From NCBI RefSeq assembly GCF_016834655.1, contig NZ_JAENHP010000006.1, forward strand, positions 248,001-312,000: DNA of 64,000 nucleotides, given 5' to 3'. The notes beneath the pieces are model-generated. The model was not told the DNA's origin and made no database searches. It saw nothing but the letters and a program-made list of their open reading frames with translations. Source of the stretch: Paractinoplanes ovalisporus. GTDB lineage: Bacteria > Actinomycetota > Actinomycetes > Mycobacteriales > Micromonosporaceae. Position numbers and translations under genes: made by a program. Shown here one piece after another: positions 25,871-33,670 of the stretch (within the stretch, counting starts at the first letter, position 1; each line of letters opens with the position of its first letter).

Positions 25871-25892
25871 CGGCGTGGCCCGCGAAGAATAG

Positions 25893-26912
25893 CTACGTGA
25901 CTCTTCGGAGCCGTACGAGATAGGTCTGGGCCACCACGACCAGGGCCAGGAACGCCCCGCTGATCACCTGCTGCCAGTTGCTGTTCAGATTGCCGACCTG
26001 GTTGATCAGGTTCTGGATCACGCCGAGCAGCAGCACACCGGCGATGGTCCCGGCGATCGTGCCGGCGCCACCGGTGAGCAGCGTCCCGCCGATCACCACG
26101 GCGGCGATCGCGTCCAGCTCCATGCCCGTGCCCAGCACGGTCACGCCCGAGCCGAGCTTGGCCGCGTTGATCGCGCCCGCGAGCCCGGCCAGCAGACCCG
26201 AGAGAACATAGACCCAGACCTTCGTACGGCGGACCGGCACGCCCATGAGGCTAGCCGCGTCCTCGCTGCCGCCGACCGCATAGATCGAGGCGCCGAAACG
26301 GCTGCGGGCCAGCACCACGATGCCGATCACGACGAGCGCCGCCACGATCCAGACCTGGTAGCCGATGTCGAGGAACGAGCCGTTGCCGAGTTTGCGGAAC
26401 GCGTCGTTCTGCACCAGGTAGGTGTTGGAGCCCTCGGAGCTGATCGCCCGCATGAGCCCGCGCGCGCCGAGCAGCGCGGCCAGCGTCACGATGAAGGGCG
26501 CCATCCGGGTGTACGCGATGAGGAGTCCATTGGCTAGGCCGATCGCCCCGCACACGGCGAGCGGCAGCAGGAACGCGGCCAGGATGCCGTACTGCGAGGC
26601 CCACGCGGCCAGCACGCCCCCGAGCACATAGAGCGACCCGACCGACAGGTCGATGCCGCCCGTGATGATTACGAAGGTCATGCCGAGAGCGATCAGCATC
26701 GGCGGCGCGGCCGCGACCAGGATCGTCGCCGCGTTGTCGAAGCTGCGGAAGTTCTCGAAGGTCGCGAGCGCGATCAGCACCACGACGATGAGGACCGCGA
26801 GGGCGCCCTGCCGCTGGATCGTGCCGACGATGCGGTCGGTGCGCTCGGCCTTGCGGACGTCCTCGGCGACGATCGCCGGGGTTTCCGGTTCCGAGACGTT
26901 CGTCATGGTCAC
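25893..26912 (-). CDS. sugar ABC transporter permease (YjfF-like)
   Basis: 339 residues, a BPD_transp_2 permease of the ribose/galactofuranose class with about ten hydrophobic segments and the signature GGIDLSVGSLYVLGGVLAAW. The coupling segment GGSEDAASLMGVPVRRTK is present. It is the last gene of the transporter unit and starts at GTG 26912, overlapping the upstream permease stop by four bases. Two different permeases together suggest the YtfQ-YtfR-YtfT-YjfF arrangement, which takes up galactofuranose in E. coli. Confidence 0.85.
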   Translation of the reverse strand: MTMTNVSEPETPAIVAEDVRKAERTDRIVGTIQRQGALAVLIVVVLIALATFENFRSFDNAATILVAAAPPMLIALGMTFVIITGGIDLSVGSLYVLGGVLAAWASQYGILAAFLLPLAVCGAIGLANGLLIAYTRMAPFIVTLAALLGARGLMRAISSEGSNTYLVQNDAFRKLGNGSFLDIGYQVWIVAALVVIGIVVLARSRFGASIYAVGGSEDAASLMGVPVRRTKVWVYVLSGLLAGLAGAINAAKLGSGVTVLGTGMELDAIAAVVIGGTLLTGGAGTIAGTIAGVLLLGVIQNLINQVGNLNSNWQQVISGAFLALVVVAQTYLVRLRRVT

Positions 26913-27877
26913 CGGGTCTTCCTCTCTCGGGCCACGTAGACCGCGATCAGAATGATCACGGCCTGCACCATCTCGGTGGTGGAGGGCTGCAGGTTGTGCT
27001 TGATCATCGTGGCGATCACGAGCTGCATGAGCAGGGCGCCGGCCACCGTGCCCAGCACCCGGACCTTGCCGCCGGTCAGCGGGGTGCCGCCGACCACCAC
27101 GGCCGTGATCGCGGACAGCTCGATGAGCAGGCCCACCGAGGACGCGTCGCTGGACTGGATGCGGGCCACCGAGAGCAGACCGGCGATCGAGGCGAGCACC
27201 GCGCACACGATGTAGACGGTGATCAGCACCCGCTTGACCGGCAGGCCGGCCAGCTCGGCGGCGGGCCGGTTGCCGCCGATCGCCAGCAGCCGGCGGCCGA
27301 AGACCGTGCGGCGCACGACGAACCCGACGATCAGCACCATCGCGGCCGCGATCCAGACCAGCACCGGGATGCCGAGCAGGTCGCCCGAGCCGAGGTAGAG
27401 GAAGTCGGCGTTGCGGATGTCGACCAGCTTGCCCTCGCTGATCACGACCGCGAGGCCGCGGCCGCCGACGAACAGGGCCAGTGTCGCGACGATCGGTTGC
27501 AGGCCGACCCGGGCCACCAGGATGCCGTTGATGAAGCCGACGGCCACGCCGGCCAGCAGGGCGACGATGATCGCGGCGACCACGCCGTACCCGAGATAGA
27601 GCGGGATGAAGGCGGCCGCGAGCGCCATGACCGAGCCGACCGAGAGGTCGATGCCCTCGGTGCCGATCACCAGCGCCATGCCGAGCGCCACGATCACGAT
27701 CGGCGCCACCTGGATCAGCTGGATGCGCAGGTTGCTCCAGGTCGCGAAGTACGGGGTGAAGAAGATGTTGTAGACGACCAGCAGCACGATCGCCGCGTAG
27801 ACGCCGTACTTGGGCAGCCAGGCCTTGAGCCGGGCGGCGTCGACGACGGGCCGGGCCGCCACCGTTTCAGTGCTCAC
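26909..27877 (-). CDS. sugar ABC transporter permease (YtfT-like)
   Basis: 322 residues, also BPD_transp_2, with GTEGIDLSVGSVMALAAAFI and the coupling segment GGNRPAAELAGLPVKR. GTG 27877 overlaps the ATPase stop by 11 bases. It pairs with the downstream permease to form a heterodimeric channel. Confidence 0.87.
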   Translation of the reverse strand: MSTETVAARPVVDAARLKAWLPKYGVYAAIVLLVVYNIFFTPYFATWSNLRIQLIQVAPIVIVALGMALVIGTEGIDLSVGSVMALAAAFIPLYLGYGVVAAIIVALLAGVAVGFINGILVARVGLQPIVATLALFVGGRGLAVVISEGKLVDIRNADFLYLGSGDLLGIPVLVWIAAAMVLIVGFVVRRTVFGRRLLAIGGNRPAAELAGLPVKRVLITVYIVCAVLASIAGLLSVARIQSSDASSVGLLIELSAITAVVVGGTPLTGGKVRVLGTVAGALLMQLVIATMIKHNLQPSTTEMVQAVIILIAVYVARERKTR

Positions 27878-29390
27878 GGGGGGCCTCCGTAGCGATGGTC
27901 GACATCAGGTCCTCGGCGGTGACCTCGGCGCCGGTCAGGGTGCCGACCACGACGCCGTCGCGCAGCACCACCACCCGGTCCGAGCCCTCGACCAGCTCCT
28001 CGGCGTCCGACGAGACCAGCACGACACCGAGTCCTTCGGCGGCCAGTTCGTCGATCAGCGACTGCACCTCGGCCTTGGCGCCGACGTCGATGCCGCGGGT
28101 CGGCTCGTCGAGCAGCAGCACCTTGGGGTCGGTGGCGAGCAGGCGGGCCAGCAGCACCTTCTGCTGGTTGCCGCCGGAGAGGTCACCCACCGCCTGGTCG
28201 GGGCTGGACGCCTTGATCCGCAGACGTTTCATGTACTTGTCGACGATCTCGTCGATCTTCGCGTCCGAGACGAACCCGCCGCGGGACACCCGGGGGAGCA
28301 CGGCCAGCGCGATGTTTTCGCGCACCGAGAGGCCGGGGACGATCCCTTCGGCCTTACGGTCCTCGGGTTGCACCGCCACACCCGCTTTCACCGCCCGTAC
28401 GGGGGTGGGCTTCTTCAGCTCTTTGCCGTCGACCTCGATCTGACCGCTGTCCAGGTGGTAGGCGCCGCCGATGGCCTTGACCGTCTCGCTGCGGCCGGCC
28501 CCGAGCAGCCCGCCCAGCCCGACCACCTCGCCGGGGCGCACGTCGAAGCTGACGTCGTGCAGCTTGTGCCGGCTGTTCAGCTCGCGCACGCGCAGGACGG
28601 GCGCGGCCTCCTCGTCGCCGGTGGCCGATCCCGAGAAGGCGGTCGCGCCCTCCCGGCGTACCTCGGCCATGTCGCGCCCGAGCATGAGCGACACCAGCTT
28701 GATGCGCTCGAGGTCGGCCAGCTTGCCGGTGTGCACGAGCTTGCCGTCGCGCAGGATCGTGACCGCGTCGCAGATCTCGTAGAGCTCGTCGAGACGGTGG
28801 CTGACATAGACGATGCCGATGCCCTTGGCGTGCAGGTCACGGATGACGCCGAACAGGGTCTGCACCTCGCGCGGCTCGAGCGAGGAGGTGGGCTCGTCCA
28901 TGATGACGACCTTGGCGTCGATCATGACGGCCCGGGCCAGGGCGACCATCTGCTGCGCGCCGAGAGCGAGCGTGCCCAGCTGGCGGCGGACGTCGGTGGT
29001 GACGCCATAGCCGGCCAGCACCTCGCGGGCCTCGCGGTCCATCCGGCCCCGGTCGATCAGGCCGAACGCGTTGCGGGGCTCGCGGCCGAGGAAGAGGTTC
29101 TGCGCCACGCTCATCAGCGGGACGAGGTTGACCTCCTGGTAGATGGTCGAGATGCCGGCGCGCTGGGCGTCCATCGGGGTGCCGAACTGCGCCGGCTGGT
29201 CCTGGTACTTCAGCTCGCCGCCGTCCGGCTTGTAGACCCCGGTGAGCACTTTGATCAAAGTGGACTTACCGGCGCCGTTCTCGCCGACGAGCGCGTGCAC
29301 CTCGCCCGGTTGCAGAGTGAACGAGACCGAGTCGAGGGCGCGTACGCCCGGAAATATTTTCGAGACGTCGACGACTTCGAGCAACGCCAT
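27867..29390 (-). CDS. sugar ABC transporter ATPase with two ABC domains (YtfR/AraG/RbsA-like)
   Basis: 507 residues with two nucleotide-binding domains. The first has an intact Walker A GENGAGKST but a weak signature (LALGAQQMVALARA). The second has a degenerate Walker A GLLGAGRSET and a good signature LSGGNQQKVLLARLL with Walker B VLLLDEPTRGID. This asymmetry is normal for RbsA/AraG proteins. ATG 29390 follows AGGAGAG. It comes after a strong hairpin that separates it from the GH2 gene. Confidence 0.9.
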   Translation of the reverse strand: MALLEVVDVSKIFPGVRALDSVSFTLQPGEVHALVGENGAGKSTLIKVLTGVYKPDGGELKYQDQPAQFGTPMDAQRAGISTIYQEVNLVPLMSVAQNLFLGREPRNAFGLIDRGRMDREAREVLAGYGVTTDVRRQLGTLALGAQQMVALARAVMIDAKVVIMDEPTSSLEPREVQTLFGVIRDLHAKGIGIVYVSHRLDELYEICDAVTILRDGKLVHTGKLADLERIKLVSLMLGRDMAEVRREGATAFSGSATGDEEAAPVLRVRELNSRHKLHDVSFDVRPGEVVGLGGLLGAGRSETVKAIGGAYHLDSGQIEVDGKELKKPTPVRAVKAGVAVQPEDRKAEGIVPGLSVRENIALAVLPRVSRGGFVSDAKIDEIVDKYMKRLRIKASSPDQAVGDLSGGNQQKVLLARLLATDPKVLLLDEPTRGIDVGAKAEVQSLIDELAAEGLGVVLVSSDAEELVEGSDRVVVLRDGVVVGTLTGAEVTAEDLMSTIATEAPREH

Positions 29391-29409
29391 GCAGCTCTCC
29401 TGTTCGGTG

Positions 29410-29441
29410 CCGGGCGGGTGGTCAGGGAACCACCCGCCCGG
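29410..29441. terminator. strong hairpin between the GH2 and ATPase genes
   Basis: A perfect 13-bp stem (29410-29422 with 29429-29441) and a six-base loop. It has no clear T-run, so it may slow or partly stop transcription, or protect the GH2 mRNA end, rather than end all transcripts. Confidence 0.6.
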
Positions 29442-29451
29442 TGGCTCTCCG

Positions 29452-32193
29452 CTACCCCAGTGGGGCCGCGTTGTTCCAGGTCACGTCGGCGTTGTAGCTG
29501 CCGGCGTTGTCCCATGTGTTGCCACCGCCGTTGGTGGCGATGTAAACCGCTTCGCCGTAGTGGCGCCAGTAGTAACCGGGATAGTTGATCGATTCGAGCG
29601 AGATGTTGCCCGATCCGCCGTTGAGGCCGGGCTGACCGCAGAAGGTGGCGTCCTGCTGGAACGTCGCCGAGCCGTCGTTGGTCGCCGTCTGCAGCCGGTA
29701 GTTGGCGTGCCGGAGGAAGCGGCCCGGATAGTTGACCGATTCGAAGGTGTAGCAGCTGTTGTCGGCCAGACCGGTGCGGACGGTGAAGGTGGCGTCCTGC
29801 CGGTCGGTGGCCGAGCTGCTGGTGCTGATCACGTCGGTGCGGGCCAGGCTGTCGCGGTGCCGCAGGTAACGGTTGTCGTAGCCGGCGGTGGTGACCCGGA
29901 ACGACCGGCTCTGCCCGACGGTCAGGTCGGCGCCGCTGCGCCACAGCGGCGGACCGACGGCCCAGGTCGCGTCGTCGTTGAACGACCCGCCGGTGCTCGC
30001 CTCGACCCACACCTCTTCGCCGCGGTGCCGCAGGTAGCGGCCGGCGAAGTTGGCCGACTCGAGCGACGTGCCGCCGCCGGAGAGGCCGGGCCGGGCGCAG
30101 AACGTCGCGTCCCCGGCGAAGGATCCGCCGGTGTTGGCCTCGCGGTAGACCCGCGAGTCGCGGTGACGCAGGTACTGGCCGGGGAAGTTGCGCGACTCGA
30201 ACGAGTAGCAGGACGCGTTCGACAGGCCGGCGCGCACGTAGTACGTGGCGTCCTGCCGGTCGGTCGTCGCGCTGGACGTCGAGATCACGTCGGTGCGGGC
30301 CGCGCCGCCGGCGTGCCGCAGGTAGCGGTTGGTGTAGCCGGGCGTGGTGACCCGCAGCGAGGCGAGCCGGTTCACCGAGAGCGTGGTGCCGTTGGCCGCG
30401 CCGAGGACCCGCAGGTTGACCTCGCGGACCCGGGCGAAGTCCATTTTGCGCACCTGACGGTCGTACGTGTAGAAGCCGTTGAGCTCCTCCTCCACGTCCG
30501 TCGGCTCGGTGTAGACGGATCCGGACAGGCCGTTGCCGTTGATCAGGTCGACCAGGCGGCTGGTGATCTGGATGTAGCGGTTGGTCAGCGCGGTCGAGTC
30601 GGGCAGCCACTCGTACGCGAACTTCCCGGTGGTCGGCCACTCGTGCCCGGCCGAGCGCAGGCCCAGGCCGCCGTACTCGCCGTTGACCACGAACCGGGTC
30701 GCTGTCGGCGGGCGGGTGATGCCCGGACCGACGTACATGTGGTCGTCGATGACGTCGCCGTTGCCCGGGTCGGGGTCGGAGTCGCAGCAGTTGGAGCCGG
30801 AGTTGTGGTTGACCATCCGGGTCGAGTCCCAGCTCTTGACCAGGTCGGCGATCCGGCCGGCGTCGTACTCGCCCCAGCCCTCGTTGAACGGCACCCACTG
30901 CACGATCGACGTGATGCCCTTGTGCTCGTCGATCATCTCCTTGAGTTCCTTCTCGAACCGCGTACGACCCACCGTCGACGGCTCCCGGCCGCTGGCCAGC
31001 GCGGGCATGTCCTGCCAGACCATCAGGCCCAGCCGGTCGGCCCAGTAGAACCAGCGGTCGTTCTCGACCTTGATGTGCTTGCGCACCATGTTGAAGCCGA
31101 GCGCCTTCTGCTGCTCCAGGTCGAAGCGCAGCGCGGCGTCGGTGGGCGCGGTCGAGATGCCGTCGGGCCAGTAGCCCTGGTCGAGCGTGCCGAGCTGGAA
31201 GACGAACTTGCCGTTGAGCGTCGGCCGGAGCACACCGCCGAGCATCGCCTTGCCCAGTGACCGCATGCCGAAGTAGCCGCCGACGGCGTCACCGCTGGCC
31301 AGGGTGACCCTCAGGTCGTACAGGAAAGGGTCGTCCGGGGTCCAGAGATGCGCGTTGGGCACCGGGACGCGGAACGACGAGCCGACCGTGCCGCTGGCCG
31401 AGCCGACCACCGTGCCGCCGGAGAGCACCTGCGCGGTCACCTGCTGGCCACTGGCGTTGGCGGCCTGCACGACCAGGTCGAGGCCGCCGGCCGACACGTT
31501 CGGGGTGGTGTCGAGCCGGGTGACGCGGGCCGGGTTGGTGGGTTCCAGCCAGACCGTCTGCCAGATTCCCGAGTACGGCGTGTACCAGATGCCGCCCCGG
31601 CTCAGGCGCTGCTTGCCGACCGGGATGTCCTGGCCGTTGGTGGGGTCCCAGACGCCGACGATGATCTCGTTGCTCCCGGAGCGGAGAGCGCTCGTGATGT
31701 CGTACGAGAACTTGTCGTAGCCGCCCTCGTGCGTGCCGAGCAGCGTGCCGTTGACCCACACCTTCGACTGCCAGTCGACGGCGCCGAAGTTGAGCTGCAC
31801 GTTCTTGCCCGACCAGCCGGCCGGGACGGTGAACGAGCGCTTGTAGTACGAGTAGTCTTGGCGCCGCATGATCCCGGAGAGCGCGCTCTCGATCGGGTAG
31901 GGCACGAGGATCTCCTCACCGAGGGTCTGTCCCGTCGGCGGGGTGTTGATGTTCGACGCTCCGGCGAACTGCCAGATGCCGTTGAGGCTCTGCCAGTCGG
32001 TGCGCGTCAGCTGGGGGCGGGGGTATTCCGGGAGCGGGTTGGTGGTGCTGACCTGGTTGGACCACGGGGTGGCCAGCGGTGGTGTCTTCGGAACGAACGC
32101 TGCTGCGGGCGAGGCGAACGCCACGACCGCGCCGGCGCTGGCCGTGATGGCCGCTACGGCGAGGGCGAGGAGCCTCCGGGGATGTGCAGTCAC
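29452..32193 (-). CDS. secreted GH2 glycoside hydrolase with two CBM42 (AbfB-like) modules
   Basis: 913 residues. GTG 32193 follows AAGGAGAG. The signal peptide has core LLALAVAAITASAGAVVAFA and ends ASPAAA. GH2 sandwich, immunoglobulin-like and TIM-barrel domains follow, with the acid/base in PFNEGWGEYD (near 435) and the nucleophile in NGEYGG (near 505). From about 607 there are two AbfB-like trefoils, each with repeats of the SFESRNFPGQYLRHR type. CBM42 modules bind arabinofuranose. Placed inside a YtfQ-type uptake operon, the enzyme may release galactofuranose or arabinofuranose from polymers. A plain beta-galactosidase or glucuronidase role is also possible. Confidence 0.85.
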   Translation of the reverse strand: MTAHPRRLLALAVAAITASAGAVVAFASPAAAFVPKTPPLATPWSNQVSTTNPLPEYPRPQLTRTDWQSLNGIWQFAGASNINTPPTGQTLGEEILVPYPIESALSGIMRRQDYSYYKRSFTVPAGWSGKNVQLNFGAVDWQSKVWVNGTLLGTHEGGYDKFSYDITSALRSGSNEIIVGVWDPTNGQDIPVGKQRLSRGGIWYTPYSGIWQTVWLEPTNPARVTRLDTTPNVSAGGLDLVVQAANASGQQVTAQVLSGGTVVGSASGTVGSSFRVPVPNAHLWTPDDPFLYDLRVTLASGDAVGGYFGMRSLGKAMLGGVLRPTLNGKFVFQLGTLDQGYWPDGISTAPTDAALRFDLEQQKALGFNMVRKHIKVENDRWFYWADRLGLMVWQDMPALASGREPSTVGRTRFEKELKEMIDEHKGITSIVQWVPFNEGWGEYDAGRIADLVKSWDSTRMVNHNSGSNCCDSDPDPGNGDVIDDHMYVGPGITRPPTATRFVVNGEYGGLGLRSAGHEWPTTGKFAYEWLPDSTALTNRYIQITSRLVDLINGNGLSGSVYTEPTDVEEELNGFYTYDRQVRKMDFARVREVNLRVLGAANGTTLSVNRLASLRVTTPGYTNRYLRHAGGAARTDVISTSSATTDRQDATYYVRAGLSNASCYSFESRNFPGQYLRHRDSRVYREANTGGSFAGDATFCARPGLSGGGTSLESANFAGRYLRHRGEEVWVEASTGGSFNDDATWAVGPPLWRSGADLTVGQSRSFRVTTAGYDNRYLRHRDSLARTDVISTSSSATDRQDATFTVRTGLADNSCYTFESVNYPGRFLRHANYRLQTATNDGSATFQQDATFCGQPGLNGGSGNISLESINYPGYYWRHYGEAVYIATNGGGNTWDNAGSYNADVTWNNAAPLG

Positions 32194-32258
32194 GTTCTCT
32201 CTCCTTCGAAAGAGTGAGCCGTGCGAGGACGCACACATACTGACGTGATCGCACACGA

Positions 32259-32275
32259 CGCAGCAATAGACGAAC
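32259..32275 (-). promoter_or_regulatory. candidate operator GTTCGTCTATTGCTGCG
   Basis: It lies 66 bp upstream of the GH2 start and resembles two elements at the binding-protein promoter (GTTCGTTATTGCGCG, GTTCGATAGTGCGTG), differing by two single-base insertions. It is probably a site for a shared regulator. Confidence 0.45.
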
Positions 32276-32386
32276 TTCAATCTTTCTTAACTGCGCGGAA
32301 ACGGCCGCCGACGGCGTGGAGCAGTCGGGCGGCCGCAGCGGAACGAGCGGCGGCCGCGGGACCGGCCGGCCGCCGTGGGGGAACGG

Positions 32387-32423
32387 CCGGCGGGGCCGCG
32401 AGGATCGCCCGCGGCGCCGCCGG
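32387..32423. terminator. hairpin after the binding-protein gene
   Basis: 14-bp arms (32387-32400 and 32410-32423) with one mismatch and a nine-base loop, just after the binding-protein stop. Such hairpins commonly let a solute-binding protein be made in excess over downstream genes. The rest of the 237-bp gap is very GC-rich with no convincing gene. Confidence 0.6.
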
Positions 32424-32430
32424 CGTCCGC

Positions 32431-33510
32431 TCAGTAAGCCGCGCTGATGTCCGTCTTGGCGTTGTCGGCGCCGTACTGCCGGTCCTGGATGATGATGTCC
32501 TGGCCGACCGGCTCACCGTTGAAGAACTTGGTCGCCGTCTCGAAGGCGAGCGGGCCGAAACGCGGGTTCGACTCGATCACCGCGGACGCCCAGCCGTCCA
32601 CAATGGCCTGCACAGCGCCCTTGGTGCCGTCGATCGACACGACCTTGACGTCACCGGCCTTCTTGGCGGCGCCCTTGAGGGCGGTGATGGCGCCGAGGGC
32701 CATCTCGTCGTTCTCGCCGTAGATGCCGTTGATGTCCGGGTTGGACTGCAGTAGTTGCTCGGTTACTTTCTGCCCTTCCTCGCGCGAGAAGTTGCCCGTC
32801 TGTTCGAAGACGACCTCGATGTCCGGCGCGACCTTGGCGATCTGGTCCTTGAAACCGCTCGTCCGCAGCGTGGTCACGTTGTTGCCGGGCGAGCCGAGCA
32901 GGATCGCGACCTTGCCCTTGTTGCCCATCGCCTTGGCCATCTCGTCGGCCGCGCGCTTGCCCTGCTCGGCGAAGTCCGACCCGATGAAGGTCAGGTAGTC
33001 CTTGCACGGGGTGGCGTTGATCTTGCGGTCGATCGTGATGATCGGGATCTTCTTGGCCGACGCCTTCGCGAAGACGGAGTCCCAGCCGTCCGAGTTGAGA
33101 GGCGCGATGACCAGCAGTTGGACGCCCGAGTCGATCATCTGCTCGACGTCGCTGATCTGCTTGTTGAACTGTGAGTTCGCGTTCGTGAAGGTGGGGTTGC
33201 TGATGCCCAGCTTCGCCGCCTCGTCCTTGATGGACTGGGTCTCGGCGATGCGGAACGGGTTCGCCTCCTTCTCCGACTGCGAGAAGCCGACCTTGGCGGT
33301 CTTCAGGTCGATCTTGGTGCCGCCGTACTGGTCGATCGTGCAGGTCGGGCCGCCGGCGTCGGCTGACTGCACCACCTGGGCGCCGGCCGACGCCGGTGTC
33401 CCGGTCGAGGCCGTGTCGCTGTCCTCGGACTTGGCGCACGCGCTGACGAAGAGAAGGGCCGCACCGAGAATCGCGGCCGCCGGCCGCCAACTGCGGTGAG
33501 AAACGCTCAT
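32431..33510 (-). CDS. sugar-binding lipoprotein (YtfQ-like)
   Basis: 359 residues. Lipoprotein signal with lipobox FVSAC; Ser/Thr-rich linker; then a type I periplasmic-binding fold with KVGFSQSEKEANPFRIAETQ, the YtfQ-type opening, and INGIYGENDEMALGAITALK later. ATG 33510 follows AAGGAG. The first cysteine after processing anchors it to the membrane. YtfQ binds galactofuranose in E. coli. It is the first gene of the sugar locus, and two repeated elements lie in its promoter. Confidence 0.87.
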   Translation of the reverse strand: MSVSHRSWRPAAAILGAALLFVSACAKSEDSDTASTGTPASAGAQVVQSADAGGPTCTIDQYGGTKIDLKTAKVGFSQSEKEANPFRIAETQSIKDEAAKLGISNPTFTNANSQFNKQISDVEQMIDSGVQLLVIAPLNSDGWDSVFAKASAKKIPIITIDRKINATPCKDYLTFIGSDFAEQGKRAADEMAKAMGNKGKVAILLGSPGNNVTTLRTSGFKDQIAKVAPDIEVVFEQTGNFSREEGQKVTEQLLQSNPDINGIYGENDEMALGAITALKGAAKKAGDVKVVSIDGTKGAVQAIVDGWASAVIESNPRFGPLAFETATKFFNGEPVGQDIIIQDRQYGADNAKTDISAAY

Positions 33511-33567
33511 GACAGAGCTCCTTAGCGGTGGATGTGACATCGGGGAGTAACCACCTGGAAACACATT

Positions 33568-33625
33568 CACGCACTATCGAACTTTTTCTGTCAAGGCATG
33601 GCCCCATAGACGCGCAATAACGAAC
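33568..33625 (-). promoter_or_regulatory. binding-protein promoter region with two similar operator elements
   Basis: On the minus strand GTTCGTTATTGCGCGT (33610-33625) and GTTCGATAGTGCGTG (33568-33582) lie in the same direction, with centres about 42 bp apart (four helical turns). A TTGACA -35 (33589-33594) lies between them. No good -10 is obvious. Confidence 0.5.
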
Positions 33626-33670
33626 GTGTATCAAAGTCATCGATGCGCGGAGCGGCCACTCCGAACAGGA

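Noticed and set aside
32277..32516. 79-codon open frame between the binding-protein and GH2 genes
   Set aside because: Arg/Ala/Ser-rich, no ribosome site, and it overlaps the hairpin after the binding-protein gene.
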